Shown: positions 22,319-34,570 of the stretch, piece by piece
Position numbering within the stretch: position 1 is the first letter of the stretch
How the letters are laid out: the number at the start of each line of letters is the position of its first letter
DNA from: Taenia hydatigena
Taxonomy: Eukaryota > Platyhelminthes > Cestoda > Cyclophyllidea > Taeniidae
Length of the DNA: 64,000 bases
Assembly (NCBI GenBank): GCA_036345935.2
Contig: JADWOT020000007.1
Span: 10,762,779 to 10,826,778, forward strand
Direction: 5' to 3'
Notes under the pieces: generated by a model
What the model saw: only the letters and a program-made list of their open reading frames with translations
Database searches by the model: none
What the model was told of the DNA's origin: nothing
Program-made: the position numbers and the translations under genes

Positions 22319-25300
22319 AGAAATTTTAGCCTTTAAACTGCAATTACATTCATCGTGTGCTAAACAAAATTCAAATGGAAGCATTAGTGACAACGATAAA
22401 AAAGGTGAGAAATGCTTATGCAGGGGAGGGCGCAATGCAACGCTGTGCTTTTCGGCTATATGCTTTGGTAGTATAGCGCCTCTAATTCACTCTTAAGTAG
22501 ATCGACCCTACATTAATGAAACGCGTAAATCGTATAAATACAAAGTCTGGTTCTGGTCTTTAAAGGAAAACACTGATGTGCTCGTCACATGTGTCGCCTA
22601 AGAATGATGTTATGTGGTGCCCGTGAGGGCGACAAATCTTCGGTGTTACCTTAGTGCCATTGATAAGCTGCTTTGGCGTCAGAATTTTAGATAAAGTTTG
22701 TAAGCACTGTAGCGAAGAGTTATCGCAAAAGCGGCGAGCATCTGGGTATCAGCGTGGCGCTTACTCAAACTAGTAATGCAGTTAAAATTGCGGGATATTA
22801 AGTCTTTCTTTGCCATCACAACGTCCCGGCGTTATCAAAATGATGAGCAGGCAGACTGCAGAGTGGAACAACGGACCACAGAGACAAACGTACCTACCTA
22901 GGCCAAAATGAAGTCAAAGAATGAGCCGCTGCAGCAAGTAGCTGCGCAAAACTTCTACCGCGAATCGAATGGTTAAGTCCAGTACTCACAAAGAGCTACT
23001 TTTGGGTGCTTTAGTAGCATGTCACTGCTCCAAAGATGTAATGTCTGCTACATGGCTGTCACTCTTCCCAGAGACCTCTACGCAGAGGCGATGCGAAAGG
23101 TAACAAGATGTTAATCCCAAAGGCTAACAGTTTGGTTAAAAACGCAAGATTTCCTTTCCTTTACGAACAGCATAGTTTGACGTTTCTCAAAATTAAATGC
23201 AACTTAGCTGTTTATGATTAAAATTCCTTAAAGCGTTGCTTTCCGCTCTTAACCCCAGAACCCTATGGTTCGCCTTGGAATAGTGTAGCACCACACAATA
23301 ATGCTAGGTGATTGCGTTGCTAAGCATATGCTATGCTATGGGCTGAGAGGAAACGCAGGAAAATATACGATGTTTTCTTTCTTACAACATTCTTCCTTAT
23401 CTCATGCAAAGCGTAATTAGTGCAGAAGGCGTTCTTTCTCTCCTAGCTGTAGAATCCGGCTGATTCTGTTATGCAAGACATCACGCATCGCCACATCGCT
23501 CAGAGTAATGCAATTTCAAGATAAAAGGTGGATTGAGAACATGAGGTGGCAGCTCGCACGCTCTCGCGACATAAACAATTGTGCAACGAAATAGCTTCAA
23601 GATTTAGAGCTTTTAATCTCTCCCATCCTGTTAGCGGCATCATAAAATAGAGAAATGAAATTTTACCTGGTTTGATTGTTCGTAGACTAATAGAATTTCA
23701 TCAAACCATGCCCAGACATTGCAGGAGCAATTAAAGATGTTGAAGAACAAACTTGAGTGCTAAGCAGCATTCTTGCGCACTCTCCATACAACCCACTTGC
23801 ATTTCAAAGGAAGGTCTACAGGCTGCATTGCCTAAATTGCTACTTGCACATTCAATACAACGTAGTCTCACAACACTTCCGCAAAGTCGCCAATATTCTT
23901 GCAAATTTTGCCCAGGAGCGCAACTTCGTTTACATAGACATACAACACAGCACACCACCACACGTCGACAAAAGCGTAACCTGACTAGACCGACAAAAAT
24001 CGTGCCATTCTGAAATTCTGTTAGCCGTCGGGTTGATCACACCAACCACATGAATGTCCATGTAGTGCAGCACCACATCCGGTGAAATGGGCAAAACTCG
24101 TCTTGGTCCTAATGTAGAATGCACAATCCAAGTAAAAATTTTATGGGATGTGATGGTAGTTTATTTTTATTTGACACCATTTTGACTGTGAATTAGGGCA
24201 GAGAGTAAAGAGTGCGATCAAAAATTGCTAGCAGGACTGTCTTATGGCAAGAGGGGGCAAATAGTTATATCCATAATGGGGTAGGTAAGGATATGGCTAA
24301 TGAACTGCATAAAAGCAGACGGTAAGTTGGAGAAAGGTGCGAGTTAGGAAGAAAATGAAGACGTAGATACTGCTAAAGCATATGCAAGCATAAAACCATA
24401 TCATATTAATCATTAAACCAGATAGTCAAGGGACGCATGCGAGAACCAGGATGCATATCCTCGGCTGTCAACGTGCTTGTACCCTCCATCCTGGTGTCTG
24501 TTAGCGACTTGGCCTTGGTGCCTGTCGAGTTTGAGTCTGAGTATGAGGTAAAGATCGAGCCGGTCTACATTTTTGGATGACTCGGCCAGCCCACTCACGT
24601 GTCCCCACAAGTGACCAACTGAAACTGGGATTTGGGTAGTTGTTATTGCAATTAACGTGAAAAAAGGCAATCAGGAGCCGTAACTGTGTGGAATTTGATA
24701 TCCATCGCGTTGCCTACAAAATTGCCAATGTCTGGGAGGCTAGACGGGCTGTCTCGGTGGCCTTACCTCCTTTACCACAGTAAGTGTTGGCATACCACTC
24801 ACTTAACGCATTTGTATTTCAGAGCGCGTGGTGGGATATAACTCACAGGAGTGTGCCCTTTAGAGTATCTATAAGGGTAGTTTAAAATGTCTGCATGTGT
24901 CCATGTTTTTAAAAGCCACTAACCGGGTACGGCCTCTTTAATGGCGAAGAATAATGGTCGCCGACTGGAAGATTCCTGCAATTAAGATAGTTTGCAATGG
25001 AACACTCAACGAATTTATTTTACGTAAGATCATATCTGTCGTGGTAAGAGTGAGTATAGCGTTAGTAATGTGTACAGGCCTACGAGAAGGCTTGCACATG
25101 CACTAGAGCAATTGAAGTGGTTAGGATTGAAGCAGTAATTTCTTGAAGGCAAATTTGAGGGTCCCTGCGATTACGGGCATTGAAGTGGAAGCGCTTGAAG
25201 TAGTCGTTATGGGATTCGAGAATAGTTCCGTTGTTGTAGCAATTGAAGAATTGGTTACGATTTCGGGAGTCATTGCGAAAATCCCAGTAGCAATTGGCAC

Positions 25301-27689
25301 TCATTCCTCGTCTATCTAAAACAGCAAATTACCTCTATAAGATCCCGAATTGTCTACACGTGAACTGAGTCTTAATCGTGTATATGGAGCCTTGTAGTAC
25401 GATGACTGAGGCTTGACTTTCGTTGCTGAGCTGGTGTGCATCTGCACTGAATGCAAATTTAATTTGCTTACACATTAGTTTCGTTCAATTATCTTTCATG
25501 CATGCAAGCGGGTACATGTGCATGTGCTGCACCGTCGATTCATTCTTCTCATTCCTAAATTCTGTTTATTTCTAATTGCTAACACTTGCGCCCACTTACA
25601 GTGCATGGTCTAGCATCAAGCATCATTTCCCTTGAGTGCTCCTGCCTGGCGAGACCCTTGATTCCACAATCCGCGCGATGTTTTCTGACGCAAATCGTAG
25701 TCTCAACTACCCACTGATTCCTTAACCCACTCTCTTTTGAATCACGCCTTCTTGTCGTTCTCGTGTACTTGTTAATGCTTGCCTTAATTTGGAAGGTGAG
25801 GAGCTGGAGGAAATATCGACAAACGATGATCGGGGTTTTGGAGGCGAATTTAAAAACTGAGTCCAACTAAGCACCCATTTAACAAGTGCGTTGTCGCCTG
25901 ACTTCTTGTGGTGTTTGCAAAAGTGGGAACAAATGATGTGCATACGCCACGGAAAAGTGAATGAGTGACGATGTTAAACACAAGGTTATCTATCACGACC
26001 CCATGTTCTACCGGAAACCTATAGATAAAGGAAGCCACGCTATCCGAGATGTAGCACAAAGAAATATGTGCAGCACTCAAGCTCACGATACCTTTTCTGC
26101 TTCTCTACTAGCTTGATGGAGCCAAAATCGATGTTACTAGTCAGCCCTAACATAAAAACAATGCGACAAATTGGAAGGGAGCAAGATCTTACTTTAATCG
26201 AATCGTCTTCCATCCTGTCCACTCTTACACAAATTTGATTTAAAGCCAGTGCTTTTACGCCTACCTATGGATGCCCGTAGTAGCCAGCCTATTTTTTGTC
26301 CACAAAGTTATTTTCGACATACAACAAAACTGTAAAGACAGTTGAGCAACTAGGAGAAATAATTGATGGCGCGGTCAGTCATCTCTTTAGTCGCCACAGT
26401 TAACACGAGTGTTTCCTTTGGCTCTACTTAACTTGTAATGCCTGACGCAGGAGATTGACCAATCATCCTCGAAGCCATTCCTCCACAGCAATTCTTTGCT
26501 GCGCATGGTATGCAGCAGAATGAGGGAATAGCGGGCGGCATTGCTTTGAAGTACTATTTCACATGGCCATGCAGAGCTTATAACACCATCGCTGGTTCTT
26601 TCACCCAGTTATAACTCGCATGCAAATAAATGGCAACACCATTTGTCATCAAAGACTTGTCATGCCATAATGTTGCGCACGTGCCTTCACAAGAGCCTAC
26701 ATTAGGTCCATATATGAGAGGAACATGGCTGTTCTTCGGGACCATGGGTAACGGTATTCACTTAGTTTAAAAGTTCTGTCACATTTGTTTATATTTTCAA
26801 ATCCCATTTACGTGTACCCTCTCAATGCGTTTAACAGTCATCGTAGACGCATTAACAACCTCAGATCGCTGGTACGTTTGCGTTTTTTTAAAGCAAATTT
26901 GACTTCATAGCGACCTAGATGCTCAAGCATATGGTTATTGCACTGAAATCAGGCAGAACTGCTTGTTCGTAACTTCGGAATTTCAGCTAATTGCTTAGAA
27001 GAGCAGCTAAACTAGTCTTGGAATCTACCACCGTAGTCCCCAATTTGCTCGCGAGAGAAAAGATCTCCGAGCTCTTCCCACTTGCTCCTAGGCAAAGCAA
27101 TTCTTGCCACATGAGCTTCTTAATGGAGATCTTTATGAAAAAGCAGATTACACTAGCAAATTTACACTTCGCTTGACTGTGCGCTTAACTACTCGAACAA
27201 TTCAGTCTATGGCGGATTTAGTTACGTCTCGCAGTATGGCCTTTCTAACCATGCAAAAGGTACCTTAGCCCTGCCGTACGGTATCAAGCAGCGTGCTCTT
27301 GCATACTACTGCAACATTTGACACCAGTGTGGATGCAGTCCACAACGTTTATGTACCTCTTACGGGAACGCGTTAGAATCTGCTCGTTTGATAGGTGTGC
27401 TGATAACCAACAACAATGTTATCACGCATGAGTCAGCAAGCCCATTCCATGTTTATCGGCAGAGTTTGTAGGAATGCAACGATCAGTAGCCACAAAATGA
27501 GAGGACATTTGGCCCAAAAAAATGCTTTATTTGGAAAGGATTCGAGAAATCACACATAGACACACGCAAAGGGGAAAGAACATTATTTAGCGCCTAAGCA
27601 TCTATTATATTCTCTTAGCAAGCATCAGCCCTCTATTATCTATTTCGATAAAGCGCGTTCGCTCTGCACGGCGCTAGATCATAGCACCC
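22319..27689. other. Unassigned sequence
   Basis: No repeat partner, RNA gene or supported exon. Open stretches at 23753-24013, 24413-24670, 25579-25866 and 25850-26086 overlap one another on both strands and lack splice context. Confidence 0.35.
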
Positions 27690-28130
27690 GCAGGATGGGA
27701 AGCTATGGATGCAACTGAACGTTTCACATTGAAATGAAGTGTAACGAAGTATTTGCGGTGCTGCATAAATAAATTCGCATCACATTGATCGATTGTATTA
27801 GTTGCATCAAGGATGCAACTATTAGCCATATATCGCGATATTCAAACACAGAACCGACAAAGCGCTACATGCATAGGTGCAAATGTGGCTGTGTGCCCTC
27901 CTACCTTCTTCATCATAGACGAATGGAGCTTGTAAACCCAAAGTACCTGAAATAAGGCAAAGTCGTGGATAAATTTCATTCACTGTATGTCGTCAGTAAG
28001 AAGTCGCCTCACTAAATTTGTCTCAATGACTGCGGCAGTAGCAGCTGAATTCATCTCATAGCTCACGCATCGGACCCCATCGAGGGCTTTGCTCTGACCA
28101 CCCTTTCCCTGGCAGATACGGATCGCACTC
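27690..28130 (+). repeat. Family A repeat, partial copy A4
   Basis: Diverged (about 65-70%) copy of bases 1-630 in the same orientation. Examples are GGAAGCTATGGATGCAACTG at 27698 against bases 13-31, the GAAATGAAG block at 27731 against 39-47, and 28050-28115 against 555-615. It stops before the part with the relic reading frame. Confidence 0.6.
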
Positions 28131-28799
28131 CTTTATCAAAGAGGCATCATGCGGCTGCCGCACAGGAGGAAGGTGGTCCCTCTCACTGCACGCCATTAGT
28201 AAGATGTCGTCCTACCAGTGTCATCTCCATGGTTGCGCGAAAATTGTGGTAGTGGTAGCAGCAGCAGCATCACCTTACTTGCTCACTTGACCTGGGTGAG
28301 CTCTTCAATTCACCATCCATTCCTGAGGGATGAAGATCACACACTTTTAGAGAAAATAGATCACGCAACGACTACAAAGGACAAGCTTTGCGTTTATATT
28401 AGACCATGCACGCGTTGGCTAGACAACTTACAACAAACAATTTCTGAGGTGGAATACTGGTTGCAGTTATTTAGATCTCAGGAGACGCCGTCTGGCGAAA
28501 CTGGAAGATAAAATAATTAACTTGGTAGCAGGGCCGGTCCTTTAGTTGAACTCTTACAGAAACGGAGGAAAAAGAGCAAAAAGATTGGGATTTAATGTCA
28601 CTACAGGTTTGATTATAAGAGCACTGATATATACATATATATGTGCATAATACAAGCACAGAGAGTGCACAAATATGCTAGGTCCGCAACAGCAGAACCA
28701 CAAAATCTCGTAGGTAACTTCAAAACTTTTCATTGACTTTGCGCAGGATTCTGCGTTCGGATTTGTAACAAGAGTAAAAGGCTTCATCTCGGTGATTAG
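28131..28799. other. Unassigned spacer between A4 and D2
   Basis: Contains a 97-codon open stretch (28218-28511) with an AGC-rich Ser run, but no supporting splice sites. A short TA-alternating run lies at 28628-28643. Confidence 0.35.
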
Positions 28800-29725
28800 A
28801 AGCAAAGCAGAATAAAACGCAAGATATCATGCACCAAGCTGACTAAGTCTTCTATTTATGACAGGCATGCTAACCCAGTTTAGACAATCCAGACCCACTT
28901 CGATCAGAGTGGTGTGTTAATGCCATCGTCAGGGGGTCACTAGTGTTAACGAACATGCCAACTATTCCTTCCCTATCATTTGAACCTCTTGCGATATCTA
29001 CGTACTTGCAGCCACAGGATCTGGCGTCCTCTTGCCTGTGCGAGCAACAGATTGTTGTGCATTTGGTGACCATGATTTAAACTCGCATCACCTAGATGAA
29101 AACGAGAAAACCTCACTGCTGTACTGTCACAGAGACAGCTCAACATCGTCCCATATCAGTGCAATTTCCGCAAATCAGCTCCGTCCCAGCACCCTGCGAT
29201 ATGCTATGCCGTGTTGTGCTGCACTACATCACAGTGCCAGGTTCACACACCCACATCCGTCTCCGTCCTCCCTCCCCTTCCTGGACATCTACACCTCTCT
29301 CTACCTCTGCTACCTCACTACTTACGCGTCAACCAGTTACTTAGTAATCGTTTGAGCACACACGCGTGCCTCGACTTTATGTGACTATCGAAGCTCACGT
29401 CAGTGATTTGTCATGCTGTTTGTGGAACCTGCTGGTGAGATAAATTAAATTAAGAATTATGTACAACGTCAGCAGAGTGACGCAGTGCAAGCGTACTGGG
29501 CCCATAACCAAGATGTCCGTGGATCGAAATCATGCTCTGCTAGTCGGTATTCACTTATTCACATAGCCGGGTGTAACTTCATCTCACATCGACTCCTTGT
29601 TTGCCTAGCCTGACAAGGCGATTCACCAAGCGTTCATCTGCTGCTTCAATTCAGCCCTCTATTCTCATTTCTGCTGACTAGGTGGCAGGCTCTGCCAGCA
29701 TACTGACATGCTGTCGACGCTAGCT
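28800..29725 (+). repeat. Family D repeat, copy D2
   Basis: Bases 28960-29725 align with D1 (15480-16240). The left part, 28800-29120, also aligns with 61010-61350 (D3), so D2 is the longest copy. The T-rich block ending near 29340 keeps the reading frame seen in D1, whose final 16 or so codons before the stop are nearly identical. The tRNA-like segment is at 29471-29542. Confidence 0.8.
29471..29542 (+). tRNA. Initiator tRNA-Met-like (CAT), degenerate, embedded in repeat D
   Basis: The perfect 7-bp acceptor stem AGCAGAG/CTCTGCT, the loop CCCATAA with anticodon CAT (29503-29505) and the T loop ATCGAAA are hallmarks of eukaryotic initiator tRNA, which lacks the usual TTC in the T loop. The D stem ACGC/GCGT pairs. 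The anticodon stem CTGGG/CCAAG has one mismatch and the T stem has two wobbles. It sits inside repeat D with non-tRNA sequence on both sides conserved in D1. A tRNA-derived or tRNA-capturing repeat is more likely than a working gene. Confidence 0.5.
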
Positions 29726-29846
29726 GTACTCGATTTTAGTTCACAATCCACGCACTGGCCATGCAGACTGTTAGGCTCGCAGTAAGTAGAGATGCAAGAA
29801 GAGAGAAAGAGGGACTTCCAACTGTGAGTTGGACACGCGATGGCTA

Positions 29847-29909
29847 GGTGCGACTCGGGATTTCTAACCGCCAGGCCGTTAATAAAGTGTCGCACTACGC
29901 CAAGCCACC
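29847..29909 (-). other. Weak tRNA-like A-box/B-box pair
   Basis: On the minus strand, TGGCGTAGTGCG (29902-29891) resembles a Pol III A box and GGTTAGAAATCCC (29869-29857) resembles a B box. The spacing of about 22 bases is shorter than in a tRNA and the stems do not fold cleanly. A SINE remnant is possible. Confidence 0.2.
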
Positions 29910-31899
29910 TTCACTCCATCGCAATCCACCTCCTTCTCCCCATCTTCCTCAGTCGTACCTAAACACAAGCACACCCTCCAAACATGAGACAAGCATGTAA
30001 GCATCAAAAAAGGATTAGCAGTGCACTCACCATGATAGACTTCATGGCTACGGAGGCAGGCTTTCATCCAAGCTACTGTGATTTTGTCCTTTCTTACTAC
30101 TACGCTATGCGTCTTTAGTCTGTGATGAAATTTGCAGTCACGCAAACGTCTTTTCAGCAGGGTAAGGAAGAGGAGTGTATGCGAGGAAGGAGGAGGTGTG
30201 CGACAGAAATAGCGACTCTCGATTTGATAAAGAGGAGCGTGCGTAACTGCGTCAGTGATGGTTTGGTAACGGTGGGGTGCCCATTAGCCGGAGTGGCTGT
30301 AAAACTATTTGTACGGCTCAGTCAGTGAAGAATTGACTTTTAAATTAGCGTCTGGGGTTCAAGTACCTCTTTGTGTGCGTTTTCATCGCAGCCATCTTTA
30401 TTCGTGCCCACAGTGCCTCCTGCGATGGACACTCGCTCGGTTCGCTACAGTGTCTGACTTCCCGCTCGGCGTATTACTGCCTAGCCATGCGACAAATTTC
30501 GATGCACCGTAGTGAATGCACAAATAGCTAAACAGCACTTGATTCCGGTAAGTTGAACTTGGGTATTCTAAACGCGCAGCGGAAGGCTACAGCATGATAT
30601 ACAAAGGCGGTTGGCATATTCAACATGGTTTTATCACAAATACACGCTATGCTCCCAGTTATTTACAAGTATATCTTAAGGTCAACCGCATTAAACCACG
30701 TTGCATCGCACCTCACTAAATAAAAAAATTTTGGCATTGCTGGCGAATGTTAGGGTTACGCCTCCTGATCCGCATTGTCCATACTGCTTATTATTTGTTG
30801 AAGTCGTCATTTGCTTTAGTATGAACGTAGGCACATTTATTTGTGAGCATTCAATTCAGGAACACAGTCGCTTAAAAATATTTCAAAAGGATTGGCAAGA
30901 AAATTGTACCATTTAGCTGTTCAAATGAGTTTCTGTTAGTGAAATGCTATGGGTTGAATAATTGGGCGAGATCGATTCTGTCGTAATAGATGGTTCGCAG
31001 AGAATACTTTTGATCTGATGCAGATCTTTTCAACAATTGTTAAACTAACCTTTGGATTTGGAAATTTTCAACATCTTCTGCTTAAACCAGTGCACAATTT
31101 ATAAAGTGCACACGTTGTCCTTCATCCTTTTCTCTGCTTTGAACTGGTGAATTGAAACGCAACTGCCATTAGTTCACCTTAAGAGAATGATCGAATTTGT
31201 GGTTCACCGCATACAAAGGGGTAATAATCTTGCTCAATGGTAACAAAATCTTGTTATTAGGAGTTTAAAGTAAAGTTAAATTGCGTCAGCACCCTTTGAT
31301 TGATGTTTTATGTGGTTACAAGCACGACGCACGTGTAGTTTGGGATCCGAATAATAACATTAGGCTAATAGACTGATGAATGCTTTACTAGTGCTGTGCG
31401 AACACGAAACCATGCGCATATCATATTATTGTATACCTAAAACATTAATGCGGTTCTTCTTGATTCACCTGAATTGTAGACGTCACCATTTAATCAGCTG
31501 CGCAGCTGTGTAAAAATGCATCACGCTGCATTATGCAGCATGAATCGTGAGAGAATTGGCTTGATTTAAAGTGATTATTTCACACCCAAATCAATTCTCT
31601 TATATGTCTCACCCTTTGAAGTTTTATAAGCCAGCGATTTGCTGGACTAAGTTGCAACTACTTTGCGACGAAACGACGCTCGATGCAGGATGTTCGACTA
31701 TTCTGCCAAGTGTAAAAGTCTGTCGGGCAGTTTTTACGCTCAAGGCTAAACCTCTAATCTTAAGTGCTGAAATTTGCATTGAAATTTAATGCCTTAAATC
31801 TACTGCTGGCTAATGAATTTGAAGCCATACTACTTTTAGCCGTTTATGAAGTGAGGTAAGTTCTGAGCTGCAAAGTACTAATTTCGAAGGGCGGGTAAC
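29910..31899. other. Unassigned sequence with two adjacent palindromes
   Basis: No repeat partner. A 67-codon frame at 30309-30512 contains Cys-Pro-Gln-Cys but no finger spacing. The palindromes at 31495-31539 are listed separately. Confidence 0.35.
31495..31539. other. Two adjacent perfect palindromes
   Basis: CAGCTGCGCAGCTG (31495-31508) is a perfect 14-base palindrome. Sixteen bases later, GCTGCAT/ATGCAGC (31525-31539) is a perfect 7+7 inverted repeat around one T, itself flanked by TCAC (31521) and GTGA (31547). CAGCTG is an E-box core, but no promoter is identified. Confidence 0.55.
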
Positions 31900-32440
31900 A
31901 TTGAGCGAGTGCTTACGAGAGCAGCAACGCAGACGCTGATTCTAGCTAAAGGTGCACTTATTCCGTGACGGTTTCTAGCACCTAGTCGAACGATTGAAAG
32001 CTGTTTTCATTTGACGTATTTGATCACGCTTTGAGGATGCGAACATGTAAAAAGCAAAAGATCCAATAGCAAATAAGTTCAGTCTCTGAAATGCACAAAA
32101 ACAGCGCTAAGCAGTAATAGATACGCAAACAGGCCGCAAACAGAGAAATGTAACTAGCCTCCGACTGCGTACCACAAAGCATAGATATCTGATTCTTTGC
32201 CAAATTTATTTATCAACCCCGAACTAAGTCGCATGAACGTGCGCGGACACAAACAATTCAAGGTTCGCATAAGACTAATAACTGTCTGCAAAAGTTTGAT
32301 CATCTTTATTCTTCAGTAAAATAAGTTACGCATCCTTTGAAAAAATCCGGACAAGCCGAACAATGGGCCAGTAAACTGTTTACTCTTACACTCGAGCGAT
32401 GACCTTGGAAAGGAATGCCAGAAATCTTTCGATAACTAGA
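31900..32440 (+). repeat. Family C repeat, copy C1
   Basis: Aligns with 33880-34330 in the same orientation. Matches include the CTAAAGgTgCACyT region, TTTGAGGATGC (32029-32039), CTGAAATGCACAAAA (32086-32100) and the GAGCGATGACC (32393) block. Similarity is about 70% with indels. Confidence 0.65.
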
Positions 32441-33879
32441 TAGCTGATAATGAAGGCAGTGACATGCGAATTTCGTAAGGGTTCAAATAATTTTATAGCA
32501 CACTTATTGCACAACGTTTTAGTCGCCTGGTGAGCAGCGAGATCAGCTGGTATTTGAAACCAAAGCGGCAGATTTGATTATCGAAATACATTGATGCAGG
32601 CAGCACATTTGTATCGCCTTTCATTCTAGCTTTCTTCATTACATATCCAGCAACCAAATGCCGAGTCATCGCAATTGATTTAAATAAAATAGTGCAAGCA
32701 AATGAGGTGCAGCGCTATAAAATCCTGATAAATTTGCTGCAAAATGCGGGATGTAGAAAACGTGAAGCTAACCGAGGCCCTTTAATCAAAAAGTAAATTT
32801 GAATGCACGGAAAAAGTAGAATACAGAAAAGCATAAAGAGGTGGGCTTAAAAAGCATTATCAAGCACAATTTTTGAAGCAGTCAATAATCGTAGCAGGGA
32901 AGGCTGGGATTAAATACACACCATCAACAGCGCTGCTACCACTTTCACGGTACAACGACTCTGAGGAGGGAGAGGGATGGGGAAAAGTGGCAATGGTTTT
33001 GGGCAGGTAAAGGATCTGCAGAGCAAGAGCATCAGTCTATGCAACTGTGTTTCTAGGACACTAGCAAAGTTGTGAAAAGAAGTCGACGAGGGATTTCGAT
33101 AGATTGAGCGAGTAGAAAGGATTGCGTTAAATGCAGCTCTAAGAGCATTTGCAATGTCTTTCTACGGTCCTTTACTATTGGCCGTACTTGTCCATAGTCC
33201 ATTTGAATCCTGTATGTATGGCTTTTAATCTTATCCACCCGAGATTGCACAATAATGTGTGACGTCAAACAAGATGATGAAGTTAGGTTTGATAAATTGT
33301 AAAGTAAAAGAATCGGCAGGCTCGGCTGTGGAGGTGAGCAGGTATGCAGGTAGTGAGAAGGTGATGAGGTGATGCAAAAAGAGTCAGTAGGGCAAGCAAA
33401 AGGACGTGGAACTTGTTTTGCTTCACTCTTATTGCCTTTGTTAGAGCACTGCTGGTCGTGTATGGTCTCGAATAGGAATATGCAGAGGAGTTAATACCCA
33501 CCGTGACCAATGATGGGATTAAAGACAATTAAATTTTAACATCCTCTCGACCGAGCTACCACAGCAACACCAAGTTTTGATCTGCTGCATTTTGGATTCA
33601 GATATCCGTCTGCAATTGATGCTAATGCAGCCATCACGCCGCGGTGTTCACAAGACTCACCACACTATTCAGATGCGTGCCTATGTGCATCAACTTAGCT
33701 GCTCAAGCATTTCAATCATCCCAAATAGCGGCATAGCTCATGCATTTTGCAACAAGAATTATTGAATCCTAGGCTGAATGCTATTAATGGGGGATACGGA
33801 CTCCGTAAGACGCTATGGATGCCACACGGCATTGGTCGCTGAGTTCTAGTTTCAAAAGAGCAGGCAGTGTAAAACAAGT
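32441..33879. other. Unassigned sequence between the two C copies
   Basis: No partner in the window and no supported exon. The minus-strand stretches at 33053-33268 and 33283-33528 have no motif. Confidence 0.35.
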
Positions 33880-34330
33880 GGTCACTGTGATAACGACACA
33901 GACACTAATTCTGGCTAAAGATTCACCTGTTCTATGGCGGTTCATACCACCTGGTTAATCGACAGAAGACTGCTTACGTTTGGTGTGCTTGTTTACTTTC
34001 TGAGGATGCAGGCGCATGGAAAAAACAATCTCAAAAGCAGATAATTTAAGTTCTGAAATGCACAAAATCGGCGAATCAACGTCAAAAATCGTGCACAAGG
34101 GGATCACATTGACTTCAAATACTTTCCTATTACGTTGTGCGAAACATCGTAAAAACGCGCACTGACACGAAAATAATTTAAGGCCGCGTGAGGAAGACAT
34201 TAAGCATCAAAAAGCTTCATTGCTCTTATTTAGTAGTAAAATCAGCTAATTAAACTTAAATGACTTCAGACAAGCTGGACACTCAAGCGATGACCATGGA
34301 ATGCAATACAGATACTGTTCAGGTAAATGA
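33880..34330 (+). repeat. Family C repeat, copy C2
   Basis: Direct partner of 31900-32440, about 2 kb away. It ends about 240 bases before the inverted family A copy at 34571. Confidence 0.65.
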
Positions 34331-34570
34331 AAGCTGAAGATAGCGACCCTAAGCCACCAAATAGGCAGCGGGTCCAGCCAGCATATAAGCCTTGGACCTT
34401 TTGCGCCTGGCCTTGGTGGCCTAATAGGCGAGGCGTCGATTTCCGGGGTCAAAGATTGCAAGTTTTTGTCCTACCTAAGATCATTTTCTGATTTAAAAAT
34501 TTTTCGACGCTAACTTTTAAGGTTGTTAAAATGTGGGTGTTGATTAATCGACTGTTCGTCGACCTTATGG

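Noticed and set aside
30309..30512. Plus-strand frame with Cys-Pro-Gln-Cys, considered as zinc finger
   Set aside because: No His at 12 residues and no second ligand pair. Another open frame overlaps after the acceptor-like site.
33541..33600. Minus-strand GTAGCTCGGTCGAGAG resembling a tRNA D arm
   Set aside because: No B box or anticodon stem at the proper distance.
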